A stretch of DNA of 38,070 bases from Mycobacterium sp. E1214 (GCF_001666755.1 NZ_LZJC01000014.1:1-38070); one strand, 5' to 3'; positions 26,474-35,507 are shown, numbered from the stretch's first letter. Notes: generated by a model from the letters alone, not told the origin. Numbers and translations: made by a program.

Positions 26474-26974
26474 CTACCTCGAGTGACCGCAGCCGGTATT
26501 CGTGGGTTGCGTCGGCCACGCGCAGGCGTCGACGTCCGCGCTGGCGCCGGATCCGCCGCCGGTGAACACGCCGTAGTCGGGCCCGTTGGTCGCGGCGTAG
26601 CTGGCGCCGCCCCCCTGGGCGTCGCCCCCGGAGCTCACCACCGTCACCGACCAGCGGGCGGCTTCCAGCGCCGTCTGGTAGGCATTCACGACGTCGGTCG
26701 GTGACCCGTTGACCAGAAAGTGCAGATGAATCCCGTTGTCCGGCAAAGGATCCGGGCCGTCGGTCCGCGCGGTGCCGGCCGGCGTGGGGATCAGCGAGCG
26801 CAGGTCGGGGCCGGGGTCACCGGTCGCGGTCGCCGGCGACACCGTGGTGGTGAAGGTCTTGGTGGGTGGTCCCGTGGTGGTGGTCGAGGTGCCGGGGTTC
26901 GGCGACCCGTTGCAGGCGGTGAGCAGGACGAGCAACGCCGCGGCGGCGCCGCCGGTGTGCACCGAACGCTTCAT
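26474..26974 (-). CDS. Predicted lipoprotein, unknown function
   Basis: A 166-residue lipoprotein precursor. MKRSVHTGGAAAALLVLLTAC ends in lipobox LLTAC, with Cys21 as the lipidated residue. A Thr/Pro/Ser-rich spacer follows (GTSTTTTGPPTKTFTTT, possible O-mannosylation region). A small folded domain of about 110 residues comes next (RSLIPTPAGTARTDGPDPLP, HLHFLVNGSPTDVVNAYQTALEAARWSVTVVSSGG). It resembles small alpha-beta domains of actinobacterial lipoproteins, but I cannot name the family. ATG 26974 overlaps the LLM oxidoreductase stop (ATGA), so it is translationally coupled to that gene. Two C-terminal cysteines, CAWPTQPTNTGC, could pair. Confidence 0.8.
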   Translation of the reverse strand: MKRSVHTGGAAAALLVLLTACNGSPNPGTSTTTTGPPTKTFTTTVSPATATGDPGPDLRSLIPTPAGTARTDGPDPLPDNGIHLHFLVNGSPTDVVNAYQTALEAARWSVTVVSSGGDAQGGGASYAATNGPDYGVFTGGGSGASADVDACAWPTQPTNTGCGHSR

Positions 26975-27843
26975 CGTTGCGCCTTTCCGTCGAGCCCGAG
27001 GTCTTTGCGGAACCGCCGCATGCCGTCGATCTTGTCGGCCAGCGGCGCGCCGCGCTCGGTGTAGAACATCCACGGCATGGTGATGATGCCGGTGATGCCC
27101 GCCTCCTCGGCCCGCCGGTAGTCGGCGCTGGTGAAGGCGTCGGTCAGCGGGGTCAGCACCGTGAAATCGTCCATGGACAAACCCAATTCGCTGCGCATCT
27201 CGCGCAGCCGGCCGACGGCCTCGACGGCACGCTCGGTAGTGATCAGGTCGCCGATCCAGCCGTCGTTGCGCGCGGCCCGCCGCAGTGCCGCCTCGCTGAG
27301 CCCGCCGACGTACACCGGTATCGGCGGCGGGGTGGGTTGCATCTCGAGGCGCGGAGCCCGGTAGAACTCGCCGTCGAATTGCCTCCATCCCGGCTGCCAC
27401 AGCGTCCGCAGCAACGCGAGGATCTCGTCGGTGCGCTTGCCGCGCGCCTCGAACCGCTCGCCCATCAACGCGAATTCCTCGCGGCACCACCCGACTCCGA
27501 CGCCGAGTTCCACCCGGCCCGCCGCCAGAACCGCTGCGGTGCCAATGGCTTTGGCCGCCGAGTACGGGTTGCGCATCGCGGGGATGTACACGGTGTTGAC
27601 GAACCGCAGCCGTTCGGTGACCTGCGCCAGGGCCCCGATGAGCACCCACGGGTCGGGCCAGTCGGTGAACGGCTGCCAGCGCCGTTGCCCGTCCTTGGTG
27701 TAGGGATAGGGGGTGTCCAGCGTTTCGAAATTGACGACGTGGTCGGGAATGCCGATGCCGTCGTAACCCAATTCGTCTGCAGCGCGGGCGATCTCGATGA
27801 TCTCCCGGGTGTTCAGGAATGCGCTGCTGACGTAGAACTTCAC
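26971..27843 (-). CDS. LLM-class F420/flavin-dependent oxidoreductase
   Basis: A 290-residue luciferase-like monooxygenase-fold protein (TIM barrel). Supporting segments are the N-terminal ADELGYDGIGIPDHVVN, LRFVNTVYIPAMRNPYSAAKAIGTAAVLAAGRVELGVGVGWCREEFALMG (typical of TIGR03619-type F420-dependent enzymes), PVYVGGLSEAALRRAAR and GWIGD. In mycobacteria most of these use coenzyme F420. Substrate is unknown. GTG 27843 lies one base after the thioesterase TAA, and the next gene starts inside its TGA. A longer in-frame start at 27882 would overlap the thioesterase coding end. The operon context (glnE, thioesterase, lipoprotein) gives no clear pathway. Confidence 0.88.
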   Translation of the reverse strand: MKFYVSSAFLNTREIIEIARAADELGYDGIGIPDHVVNFETLDTPYPYTKDGQRRWQPFTDWPDPWVLIGALAQVTERLRFVNTVYIPAMRNPYSAAKAIGTAAVLAAGRVELGVGVGWCREEFALMGERFEARGKRTDEILALLRTLWQPGWRQFDGEFYRAPRLEMQPTPPPIPVYVGGLSEAALRRAARNDGWIGDLITTERAVEAVGRLREMRSELGLSMDDFTVLTPLTDAFTSADYRRAEEAGITGIITMPWMFYTERGAPLADKIDGMRRFRKDLGLDGKAQR

Positions 27844-27844
27844 C

Positions 27845-28486
27845 TTAAGATTCCCGCGCCCACGCCGGTTCGATGAAGACACCCTGGGCCTCGACGGTCA
27901 CCCCGTCGGCGTCCGAGATGGTGCCGCGCGCAAACACTTTGACGCCCTCCGCGCGGTCTATCCAGGCGTCGCAGCGCAGCGGGCCCAGGGGCGTGCCACG
28001 CAGGTACTTCACACTGATGGTTCCGGTGTAGCGCGCCTTCGACAGCCCCTCGCTGGCCGCCTCGCCGAGCAGGTGGTCGAGGATCAGCGCGCTGACGCCG
28101 CCGTGCACCAGGCCGGGCGGACCCTCGTAGGCGCAACCGAGGACGAACTCGCTCGAGCAGCGCCCGTCGCCGTCGTGGCGGACGACGACCGGCGGGGCGA
28201 TCGGATTGCACAGGCCCACAACGGCGTTGCCCAGCGGGAGTGTGCGGCCCTCGACGCGAAAGCTCACCCCGACCGGCCTGGTCCGTTGGCGCAGCAGCTC
28301 GGTGACGGCCTGGATCTTGGCCCGCGCCTCGGTGACGACGTCGTCGTCGGCCTCGGTCAGGATGGTGGCCTCGATGAGTTCGCGCACCGCACCGGCCAAC
28401 GGCGCGTACAGCCCCTGCACCCGGTCGGCTTCCGCCGTACTCAACGGATGGAACATAGCGTCGTAGGCGCCGGCCGTCTCGCTCAA
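27845..28486 (-). CDS. Hotdog-fold PaaI/acyl-CoA thioesterase-like protein
   Basis: A 213-residue protein. The C-terminal half is a hotdog thioesterase domain: [31 protein letters not shown], in which HGGVSA-ILD is the PaaI-like active-site loop and helix. The strands [52 protein letters not shown] follow. The N-terminal 100 residues are helical ([22 protein letters not shown]), a common actinobacterial extension. The start TTG overlaps the glnE stop (TTGA); ATG 28456, ten codons in, is the alternative. Substrate is unknown. A coupled LLM oxidoreductase follows, suggesting acyl-CoA or fatty-acid related chemistry. Confidence 0.85.
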   Translation of the reverse strand: MSETAGAYDAMFHPLSTAEADRVQGLYAPLAGAVRELIEATILTEADDDVVTEARAKIQAVTELLRQRTRPVGVSFRVEGRTLPLGNAVVGLCNPIAPPVVVRHDGDGRCSSEFVLGCAYEGPPGLVHGGVSALILDHLLGEAASEGLSKARYTGTISVKYLRGTPLGPLRCDAWIDRAEGVKVFARGTISDADGVTVEAQGVFIEPAWARES

Positions 28487-31458
28487 CTGCCGAACACCTT
28501 GCGTACCACCGCTTTGGCCCGACGCGTCACCCGCAGATAGTTGTCCAAGAACTCACTTCCATCGTCGTTCGGCCAGCCGGCGGCGACCGCGACGGCGTTG
28601 AGTTGGCGGCCCGGTCCGGGCAGTTGGTCGGTGGGCTTGCCGCGCACCAGCACCAGCGCGTTGCGGGCCCGGGTGGCGGTCAGCCACGCCTGTCGCAGCA
28701 GGTCCACCTCGTCGGCGGGCACCAGACCCGCCTGCTCGATCGCGTCGAGGGACTGCAACGTCGACGTGTTATGCAGGGCGGGGATGTCGTGGGCGTGCAG
28801 CAGCTGCACCAGCTGCACCGTCCACTCGACGTCCGCCAGGCCGCCGCGCCCCAGCTTGGTGTGCGTGTTGGGGTCGGCGCCGCGCGGCAGCCGCTCGGCG
28901 TCGACGCGGGCCTTGATGCGGCGGATCTCGCGCACCGCCTCCGCGGACACGCCGTCGGCCGGGTACCGCGTCTTGTCGGCCATCAGCAGGAAGCGCTGCC
29001 CCAGCTCGGGGTCGCCGGCGACGGCGTTGGCGCGCAGCAAGGCCTGGATCTCCCAGGGTTGCGCCCACTGCTTGTAGTAGGCGGCGTAGGACGCCAGGGT
29101 GCGCACCAGCGCGCCGCTGCGCCCCTCGGGCCGCAGGTTGGCGTCGACCTCCAGCGGCGGGTCGACGCTCGGGGTGCCCAGCAGCGCGCGGACCTGCTCG
29201 GCGATCAGCGTCGACCAGCGCACCGCCACGGAATCCTCGACGCCGTCGGCGGGCTGGCAGACGAACATCACGTCGGCGTCGGAGCCGTAACCCAACTCCG
29301 CGCCGCCCAGCCTGCCCATGCCGATGACGGCGATGGTGGCGGGCGGTTTGCCGTCCTCGGGAAGGTTGGCCCGGGTCAACGCGTCCAGCGAGGCCTGCAA
29401 CACCGCCACCCACACCGAGGTGAGCGCCTGGCACACCTCGGTGACCTCGAGCATCCCCAGCAGGTCCGCGGACCCGACGCGGGCCAGCTCGCGGCGCCGC
29501 AGGGTGCGCGCGGCGGCGATCGCGCGCACCGGGTCCGCGTGACGGCCGGCCGAGGCGATCAGCGCGCGCGCCACGGAGGCGGGATCGGTGGCGAGCAACT
29601 TGGGACCGCCCGGCGCGTCGCCGAAGTCCTGGATGACCCGCGGGGCGCGCATCAACAGGTCCGGCACGTAGGCGGAGGTGCCCAGCACGTGCATCAGCCG
29701 GCGGGCGACCGCGGGCTTGTCGCGCAGCGTGGACAGATACCAGCTCTCGCCGGCCAGCGCCTCGGACAGCCGCCGGTAGGCCAGCAGCCCGCCGTCGGGA
29801 TCGGGGGCATACGACATCCAGTTCAGCAGCCGGGGCAACAGCACCGACTGCACGCGACCCCGGCGGCCGCTGTGGTTGACCAGCGCCGACATGTGGGTGA
29901 GCGCGGTCTGCGGCCCCTCGTAGCCGAGGGCGGCGAGCTGCCGCTCGGCGGCCGCCGACGTCATGCCGTGCGCGAGCTCCAGGCTGGCGGGGCCGATCGA
30001 CTCCAGCAGCGGCTGGTAGAAGAGCTTCGCGTGCAGCTGCGAGACGCGCAGGTTCTGGTGGCGCAGCTCCTCGCGCAGCACCCCCGCCGCGTCGTGGCGC
30101 CCGTCCGGCCGGATGTGGGCGGCCCGCGCGAGCCAGCGCACCGCCTCGTCGTCGTCGGGTTCGGGCAGCAGGTGGGTGCGCTTGAGCCGCTGCAGCTGCA
30201 GCCGATGCTCGAGCAACCGCAGGAACTCGTACGACGCGGTGAGGTTGGCCGCGTCCTCGCGGCCGACGTAGCCGCCGCGGCCCAGCGCGGCCAGCGCGTC
30301 GACCGTCGACGCCACGTGCAGCGCATCGTCGCTGCGGCCATGCACCAACTGCAGCAGCTGCACGGCGAACTCGACGTCGCGCAGCCCGCCGCTGCCGAGC
30401 TTGATCTCGCGGCCGCGGACGTCGGCGGGAACCAGCTGCTCGACGCGGCGGCGCATGGCCTGCACCTCGCCCACGAAATCCTCACGCTCGCAGGCGGTCC
30501 AGACCATCGGCTGCAACGCGTCGAGGTAACGCTTGCCCAGTTCGGCGTCGCCCACCGCCGCGCGGGCCTTCAGCAGGGCCTGGAATTCCCAGGTCTTGGC
30601 CCACCGCTGGTAGTAGGCGACGTGCGATTCGACGGTGCGCACCAGCTCACCGCTGCGGCCTTCCGGGCGCAGCCCGGCGTCGACCTGGAAGAACGCCTCG
30701 GACGCCACCCGCATCATCTCGGTGGCCAGCCGGGTGGTCAGCGGGTCGGCCTGTTCGCCGACGAAGATGACGTCGACGTCGCTGACGTAATTCAGCTCGC
30801 GGGCGCCGCATTTGCCCATCGCGATGACCGCGAGCCGCGGCGGCGTCCGGTTAGGGCACACGGTGGTCTCGGCCAGCCGCAGCGCGGCCGCCAGCGCCGC
30901 GTCGGCCAGGTCGGACAGGTGCGCGCCCACTTCGGTGAACGGCACCACGGGTTCGTCCTCGACCGTGGCGGCCAGGTCGAGCGCCGCCAGCACGAGCAGC
31001 TGGTCGCGGTAGCGGGTGCGCAGCCGGGTCTGCACCGGTTCGGCGGCGTCCGTCTCGGCCAGGCACTCGGTGAACATCTCGTGCAGCCGGTCACGGCTGG
31101 GCAGTACGACGTTGCCGCGCAACAACTTCCACGATTGCGGGTACACGGCCAGGTGATCGCCGAGGGCCAGCGACGAGCCGAGCACGGAGAACAGCCGCCC
31201 GCGCAGGGCGCGCTCGGTCAGCAGGGCGGCGTTCAGCTCGTCCCAGCCCGCACCAAGGTTTTCCCGCAGCCGCATCAGTGCCCGCAGCGCGGCGTCGGGA
31301 TCCGGTGCGCGCGACAGCGACCACAGCAGGTCGACGTGGGGCTGGTCGTCGTGGTCGTACCAGCCGAGCTGGCTCAGCCGATCGTTGGCGGGCGGGTCGA
31401 CCAGCCCGAGCCGACCTACGCTGGGCAGCCGGGGGCGCTGCGTCGCGGGTCTGGTCAC
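28483..31458 (-). CDS. glnE: Glutamine synthetase adenylyltransferase/adenylyl-removing enzyme
   Basis: A 991-residue bifunctional nucleotidyltransferase that adenylylates GlnA1 on Tyr406 and removes the AMP again. The N-terminal deadenylylase centre is [14 protein letters not shown] (about residues 221-234) and the C-terminal adenylylation centre [13 protein letters not shown] is near residue 700. Each is followed by LRPEGRSG and YYxxWAxxWEIQALLxA-type helices. GTG 31464 is also in frame (two residues longer). GTG 31458 is preferred because TACCGT ends exactly 7 nt before it, fitting a leaderless start. Length fits Rv2221c. Its stop is overlapped by the thioesterase TTG, making it the head of a coupled unit. 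Confidence 0.96.
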   Translation of the reverse strand: MTRPATQRPRLPSVGRLGLVDPPANDRLSQLGWYDHDDQPHVDLLWSLSRAPDPDAALRALMRLRENLGAGWDELNAALLTERALRGRLFSVLGSSLALGDHLAVYPQSWKLLRGNVVLPSRDRLHEMFTECLAETDAAEPVQTRLRTRYRDQLLVLAALDLAATVEDEPVVPFTEVGAHLSDLADAALAAALRLAETTVCPNRTPPRLAVIAMGKCGARELNYVSDVDVIFVGEQADPLTTRLATEMMRVASEAFFQVDAGLRPEGRSGELVRTVESHVAYYQRWAKTWEFQALLKARAAVGDAELGKRYLDALQPMVWTACEREDFVGEVQAMRRRVEQLVPADVRGREIKLGSGGLRDVEFAVQLLQLVHGRSDDALHVASTVDALAALGRGGYVGREDAANLTASYEFLRLLEHRLQLQRLKRTHLLPEPDDDEAVRWLARAAHIRPDGRHDAAGVLREELRHQNLRVSQLHAKLFYQPLLESIGPASLELAHGMTSAAAERQLAALGYEGPQTALTHMSALVNHSGRRGRVQSVLLPRLLNWMSYAPDPDGGLLAYRRLSEALAGESWYLSTLRDKPAVARRLMHVLGTSAYVPDLLMRAPRVIQDFGDAPGGPKLLATDPASVARALIASAGRHADPVRAIAAARTLRRRELARVGSADLLGMLEVTEVCQALTSVWVAVLQASLDALTRANLPEDGKPPATIAVIGMGRLGGAELGYGSDADVMFVCQPADGVEDSVAVRWSTLIAEQVRALLGTPSVDPPLEVDANLRPEGRSGALVRTLASYAAYYKQWAQPWEIQALLRANAVAGDPELGQRFLLMADKTRYPADGVSAEAVREIRRIKARVDAERLPRGADPNTHTKLGRGGLADVEWTVQLVQLLHAHDIPALHNTSTLQSLDAIEQAGLVPADEVDLLRQAWLTATRARNALVLVRGKPTDQLPGPGRQLNAVAVAAGWPNDDGSEFLDNYLRVTRRAKAVVRKVFGS

Positions 31459-31465
31459 GACCACG

Positions 31466-31471
31466 ACGGTA
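31466..31471 (-). promoter_or_regulatory. Candidate -10 for leaderless glnE mRNA
   Basis: TACCGT on the minus strand, followed by 7 nt (CGTGGTC) and GTG at 31458. It leaves only 1 nt before the longer-start GTG at 31464, which makes that start unlikely. Confidence 0.5.
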
Positions 31472-31524
31472 GCGCACCCCCCGGCGCTTCAGGCACGAGC
31501 GGCGCGCCGCCGCATCGACACGTC

Positions 31525-32868
31525 TTACAGCGACAGGTAGGTGCTCAGCTCGTACGGCGTGACGTGGCTGCGGTAGTTCGCCCATTCGGTGCGCTTGTTG
31601 CGCAGGAAGAAGTCGAACACGTGCTCCCCCAACGTTTCCGCGACCAACTCCGAGGACTCCATGGACCGCAGCGCGCTGTCCAGGCTCGTCGGCAGCTCGC
31701 GGTAACCCATCGCGAGGCGTTCCTCCGGGGTCAGATCCCACACGTTGTCCTCGGCCTGCGGGCCCAGCACGTAACCCTTCTCCACCCCCCGCAGCCCCGC
31801 CCCCAGCAACACCGCGAACGCCAGGTACGGGTTGCAGGCCGAATCGGGGCTGCGCACCTCGACCCGGCGCGACGACGTCTTGTGCGGGGTGTACATCGGC
31901 ACGCGCACCAGGGCGGACCGGTTCGCCGCGCCCCAGGACGCCGCGGTGGGTGCCTCGCCGCCGTGCACCAGCCGTTTATAGGAGTTCACCCACTGATTCG
32001 TGACGGCGCTGATCTCGGAGGCGTGCTCGAGGATCCCGGCAATGAAGGACTTGCCGACGTCGGAGAGCTGCAGCGGGTCGTCGGTGCTGTGGAACGCGTT
32101 GACGTCGCCCTCGAAGAGGCTCATGTGGGTGTGCATGGCCGAGCCCGGGTGCTGCCCGAACGGCTTGGGCATGAACGACGCCCGCGCCCCGTTCTCGATC
32201 GCGACCTCCTTGATGACATAGCGGAACGTCATCACGTTGTCGGCCATCGACAGGGCGTCGGCGAAACGCAGGTCGATTTCCTGCTGCCCGGGCGCGCCCT
32301 CGTGGTGGCTGAACTCGACCGAGATGCCCATGAACTCCAGGGCCTCGATGGCGTGCCGGCGGAAGTTCGACGCCGAGTCGTGGACCGCCTGGTCGAAGTA
32401 GCCGGCGTTGTCGACGGGAACCGGCGGCACCAACCCGTCGTCGGAACCGGGCTTGAGCAAGAAGAACTCGATCTCCGGGTGCACGTAGCAGGAGAAGCCG
32501 AGGTCGTTGGCCTTCTGCAGCTGTCGGCGCAGCACGTGGCGGGGATCCGCCCAGGACGGCGACCCGTCCGGCATGGTGATGTCGCAGAACATCCGCGCCG
32601 AGTGGTGATGGCCGGAGGCGGTGGCCCAGGGCAGCACCTGGAACGTCGACGGGTCGGGGTTGGCGACGGTGTCTGACTCCGAGACCCGCGCGAACCCTTC
32701 GATCGAGGAGCCGTCGAAGCCGATGCCCTCCTCGAAAGCCCCTTCGAGTTCGGCCGGGGCGATCGCCACCGATTTGAGGAAACCGAGCACGTCCGTGAAC
32801 CACAGCCGGACAAAGCGGATGTCCCGTTCCTCCAGCGTGCGCAGGACAAATTCCTTCTGGCGATCCAT
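31525..32868 (-). CDS. glnA2: Glutamine synthetase-like protein GlnA2
   Basis: A 447-residue type-I glutamine synthetase family protein. Blocks present are FDGSSIEGFARVSESDT, HPEIEFFLLKPG, VEFSHHEGAPGQQEIDLRFADAL, KPFGQHPGSAMHTHMSLF, NSYKRLVHGGEAPTAASWGAANRSALVRVP and EVRSPDSACNPYLA. Where GlnA1 has the adenylylated Tyr406 (DLYELPPEE), GlnA2 reads NVWDLTPEE, so GlnE cannot modify it there. In M. tuberculosis glnA2 is dispensable and shows weak or different activity, so the substrate need not be ammonia plus glutamate. ATG 32868 gives MDRQKEFVLRTLEERD. The upstream GTG 32880 lies inside the predicted -10. Confidence 0.95.
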   Translation of the reverse strand: MDRQKEFVLRTLEERDIRFVRLWFTDVLGFLKSVAIAPAELEGAFEEGIGFDGSSIEGFARVSESDTVANPDPSTFQVLPWATASGHHHSARMFCDITMPDGSPSWADPRHVLRRQLQKANDLGFSCYVHPEIEFFLLKPGSDDGLVPPVPVDNAGYFDQAVHDSASNFRRHAIEALEFMGISVEFSHHEGAPGQQEIDLRFADALSMADNVMTFRYVIKEVAIENGARASFMPKPFGQHPGSAMHTHMSLFEGDVNAFHSTDDPLQLSDVGKSFIAGILEHASEISAVTNQWVNSYKRLVHGGEAPTAASWGAANRSALVRVPMYTPHKTSSRRVEVRSPDSACNPYLAFAVLLGAGLRGVEKGYVLGPQAEDNVWDLTPEERLAMGYRELPTSLDSALRSMESSELVAETLGEHVFDFFLRNKRTEWANYRSHVTPYELSTYLSL

Positions 32869-32876
32869 AACCCCGA

Positions 32877-32908
32877 ACACTATGCAACCGCTGTTAATTC
32901 CGTGTTAC
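32877..32908 (-). promoter_or_regulatory. Candidate glnA2 promoter with AC-N9-AC GlnR-like site
   Basis: On the minus strand TAGTGT (32877-32882) lies 8 nt before the glnA2 ATG, suggesting a leaderless mRNA. Ten bases further upstream, GTAAC-N6-TTAAC (32893-32908) gives AC-N9-AC with two mismatches to the GaAAc half. It would cover the -35 region. Confidence 0.4.
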
Positions 32909-32981
32909 CAACGCCCGTTCAGAACCGTTGCCGCCCGTCCCGGCGGGCGAACGGGGCGCGGCGCCCGGGCCCGGCCGCGGG

Positions 32982-33353
32982 CTACGGCAGCTGGCCCTGA
33001 TGGGCCGGGCAGTAGACCTGTACGGACGCGGTGATGAACTTGACCGCGGTGCGCCGCACGCGGTCACCGACGATCCGCAGCGACGGGTTGTCCGCGTAGG
33101 CCGTGTTCACTTCCTCGTCCACCGCGGCGTCGAACGAGGCGCCGTGGTCGAGCTCGCCACAGATTTCGTGGGCGCGGTAGACCAGGCCCGGCACGTTGTC
33201 GGTGGCGGGGATTTGCTGCTGGGCGAGCAGGGCGACGAACTGGTCCTGCTGGCTGTCGGCGCCGGCCACACCGGCGCCGAGCACCGCGGCGATCAGCGCC
33301 GCCGAGACGCCGGCGAGGGCGGCGGCGTGCGGACCGGTGAAGCGAGTGTGCAA
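32982..33353 (-). CDS. Secreted DUF732-type small protein
   Basis: A 123-residue precursor. The signal peptide LHTRFTGPHAAALAGVSAALIAAVLGAGVAGA precedes the mature ADSQQDQFVALLAQQQIPATDNVPGLVYRAHEICGELDHG, with conserved Cys pairs (EICGEL and VYCPAH) typical of the mycobacterial DUF732 family of exported proteins of unknown function. The open frame continues upstream to 33464, but TTG 33353 is chosen. AAGGGA lies 8 nt upstream and the signal peptide then begins immediately. The stop codon lies just beyond glnA2's promoter, in the same orientation. I do not recall this gene beside glnA2 in M. tuberculosis. Confidence 0.78.
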   Translation of the reverse strand: MHTRFTGPHAAALAGVSAALIAAVLGAGVAGADSQQDQFVALLAQQQIPATDNVPGLVYRAHEICGELDHGASFDAAVDEEVNTAYADNPSLRIVGDRVRRTAVKFITASVQVYCPAHQGQLP

Positions 33354-33361
33354 CGGCGGAA

Positions 33362-33367
33362 TCCCTT
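33362..33367 (-). promoter_or_regulatory. Ribosome-binding site deciding a TTG start
   Basis: AAGGGA on the minus strand, 8 nt before TTG 33353, supports the rare start codon for the secreted DUF732-type protein over longer in-frame alternatives. Confidence 0.5.
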
Positions 33368-33467
33368 GGGAGTCACCCGCTCGGCGTCGCTGGCGATCGA
33401 CATCGAGCGTTAACAGCGCAGGCCGCTGACGCCTGCAATGATGGGCATCGTAACTGCTCATCACGGG

Positions 33468-33866
33468 ATGTCACCACTGGACTTTCGCGCCCACCCGCGG
33501 CGTCGGGGCGTCGCGCGACGGGCGTTGGGCGCTATGACGGCGGCCCTCGTCGCCGCCTCGATCGCGAGCGGCGGCGACGCGACGGCGCTCGCCACGCCTG
33601 GTGATCCGGTCCCGGCGGGCGAGATCACGCCCGATCCGCCCGTCATCCCGGAGCAGACGGCGAGCCCCCTGCAGCCGCCCGTCGCCGCACCGCCGCCGAA
33701 GGCGCAACAGCCGCAGGCCCCGCCGAAACAGCAGGACAAGCCCCCGCCGCAGCAGGCGGGACCCGCGCCGGGGCAGGACGGGCCCGCGCCGGGAGACCCG
33801 GGTCCGGCGCCAGCGCCACCGCCGCCTCCCCGGCCGCCGCGGGGCCACGTGCAGCTCTCGCCGTGA
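33468..33866 (+). CDS. Proline-rich exported protein, unknown
   Basis: A 132-residue predicted secreted protein. A basic n-region (RAHPRRRGVARR), hydrophobic core (ALGAMTAALVAASIASG) and likely cleavage after ATALA make a signal peptide. The mature part is about 80 residues of Pro/Gln/Ala/Gly low complexity (PPPKAQQPQAPPKQQDKPPP, PPPPPRPPRG). Such proteins occur in the mycobacterial cell envelope, but no domain is recognisable. ATG 33438 and 33441 are alternative starts adding ten residues; no start has a strong ribosome-binding site. It is divergent from the DUF732 gene and convergent with the peptidase gene 18 bp downstream. Compositional coding bias is strong, so a real gene is likely but not certain. 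Confidence 0.6.
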   Translation: MSPLDFRAHPRRRGVARRALGAMTAALVAASIASGGDATALATPGDPVPAGEITPDPPVIPEQTASPLQPPVAAPPPKAQQPQAPPKQQDKPPPQQAGPAPGQDGPAPGDPGPAPAPPPPPRPPRGHVQLSP

Positions 33867-33884
33867 CGGGCGGAACGCGCGGCG

Positions 33885-35447
33885 TCAGGGGTGGCAGCTG
33901 TAGGACGCCGGCGGCATGGTCGTCGTGACCAGATAGCGCACCACGGCCGCGTCGACGCACTGGTTGCCGTTGAACACCGCGGTGTGCTGCGTCCCGTCGT
34001 AGGTGATCAGCGGGCCGCCCAGCTGGCGGGCCAGGTTCACCCCCGCCTGATACGGGGTCGCCGGGTCGTGGGTGGTCGAGACGACGACCACCTTGCCCGC
34101 CGCCACCGGCGCGGCGGCGTGCGGGGTCGAGGTCGCCGGCACCGGCCACAGCGCGCACAGGTCGCGGGGGGCGTTGCCGGTGAACTGCCCGTAGCTCAGG
34201 AACGGCGCGGCCTGCCGGATCCGCTGATCGGCGCTCACCCAGGTCGCCGGATCCGTCGGCGTGGGGGCGTCGACGCAGCGGATGCCGTTGAACGCGTCCT
34301 GGTCGTTGCCGTAGTGCCCGTTGCGGTCGCGGCCCTCGTAGTCGTCGGCGAGCGCCAGCAGGTCGCCCGCGTCGGTTTTGCGCTGCAGGCCGAGCAGCCC
34401 ACTGGTCAGGTATTTCCAGTGGGCCGGCGTGTACAGCGCGTTGATGGTGCCGGTGGTCGCGTCGGCGTAGCTCAGGCCTCGCGGGTCGGACGTGCGGCCG
34501 GGCCTGGCGACCAACGGGTCGACCAGGGCGTGGTAGCGGTTCACGAACTGCGCCGGGTCGGTGCCCAACGGGCAGCCCGGGCTGCGGGCGCAGTCGGCGG
34601 CGTAGTCGTTGAACGCCGTCTGGAAGCCGGCCATCTGCCGGATGTTCTCGTCGACCGGGCCGACGGTGGGGTCGATCGCGCCGTCGAGGACCATCGTGCG
34701 CACGTGCTCGCCGTAGCGCTCCAGGTAGGCGGTGCCCAGTTCGGTGCCGTAGCTGTAGCCGAGGTAGTTGATCTGGTTCTCGCCCAATGCCTGTCGCACG
34801 GCGTCCATGTCGCGGGCGACCGACGAGGTGCCGACGTTGGCCAAAAACGGTGCGCCCATCCGGTTGACGCACTGCTGCGCCAACTGGCGGTAGAGCGCTT
34901 CGATATGGGTGACGCCGGCGGGGCTGTAGTCGACCATCGGTTCACGGCGGTACGCGTCGAACTCGGCGTCGGTGCGGCAGCGCAGCGCCGGGGTCGAGTG
35001 CCCGACGCCGCGCGGGTCGAAGCCGACCAGGTCGAAGTTGCGCCGGATCGCGGCGCCGTTGGGGTCGGCGGCCATGCCGGCGACCATGTCGACCGCCGAC
35101 CCGCCGGGCCCGCCGGGATTGATCAGCAGCGAGCCGATCCGCGGCCCGGTGGCCGGCACCCGGATCACCGCCAGCTTGGCTTGCGCCCCGCCCGGGTTCG
35201 CATAGTCGACGGGGACCGGCACCGTCGCGCACCGCGCCGACGGGATTTCGCTTGTGTCGCTGACGAATTGGCTACAGCTCCCCCACCCTTGCGGCGCCGC
35301 CGCGGGCGGGGTCGGGCCCGGGGTTTGCCCGGCATCGGGTTCGGGAGCGGCGGCGGCGACGGGCGGCATGCCGGTCGACGCAGCGACCAAGAGCCCGAAG
35401 GAAAGCAACGCCGAGCTCAGGGATCTCAGCCGCGACATGGCTGCCAT
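33885..35447 (-). CDS. Exported alpha/beta-hydrolase peptidase (Rv2223c-like, CaeA paralogue)
   Basis: A 520-residue exported serine hydrolase of the TAP/SCO7095 tripeptidyl-peptidase-like group. Signal peptide: residues 1-34 (SSALLSFGLLVAASTGMPPVAAAA, no lipobox). Nucleophile Ser232 is in LGYSYGTELG, the oxyanion region is INPGGPGGSA, and FDLVGFDPRGVGHSTP is the family hallmark. The acid and base lie in VVVSTTHDPATPY and DGTQHTAVF, and the TAP-like C-terminal domain holds several cysteines. ATG 35447 (MAAMSRL) gives the 520 residues of Rv2223c from memory. It is 60 bp downstream of caeA, so the two are probably co-transcribed. Substrate is not known. Confidence 0.92.
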   Translation of the reverse strand: MAAMSRLRSLSSALLSFGLLVAASTGMPPVAAAAPEPDAGQTPGPTPPAAAPQGWGSCSQFVSDTSEIPSARCATVPVPVDYANPGGAQAKLAVIRVPATGPRIGSLLINPGGPGGSAVDMVAGMAADPNGAAIRRNFDLVGFDPRGVGHSTPALRCRTDAEFDAYRREPMVDYSPAGVTHIEALYRQLAQQCVNRMGAPFLANVGTSSVARDMDAVRQALGENQINYLGYSYGTELGTAYLERYGEHVRTMVLDGAIDPTVGPVDENIRQMAGFQTAFNDYAADCARSPGCPLGTDPAQFVNRYHALVDPLVARPGRTSDPRGLSYADATTGTINALYTPAHWKYLTSGLLGLQRKTDAGDLLALADDYEGRDRNGHYGNDQDAFNGIRCVDAPTPTDPATWVSADQRIRQAAPFLSYGQFTGNAPRDLCALWPVPATSTPHAAAPVAAGKVVVVSTTHDPATPYQAGVNLARQLGGPLITYDGTQHTAVFNGNQCVDAAVVRYLVTTTMPPASYSCHP

Positions 35448-35507
35448 CGTCGCAGCCGCCGGTTCCCGTGGCAGCGCGAAACGGTTACGCCTTGATCTCG
35501 GGCCCGC

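Noticed and set aside
26307..26519. Possible 70-codon minus-strand gene next to the lipoprotein gene
   Set aside because: It overlaps the lipoprotein end and is Arg/Gly-rich with no ribosome-binding site or recognisable feature.
28603..32676. Plus-strand open frame of about 1,357 codons
   Set aside because: It lies antisense to glnE and glnA2, both strongly conserved, and its translation is Gln/Arg/Val/His low complexity with no domain.
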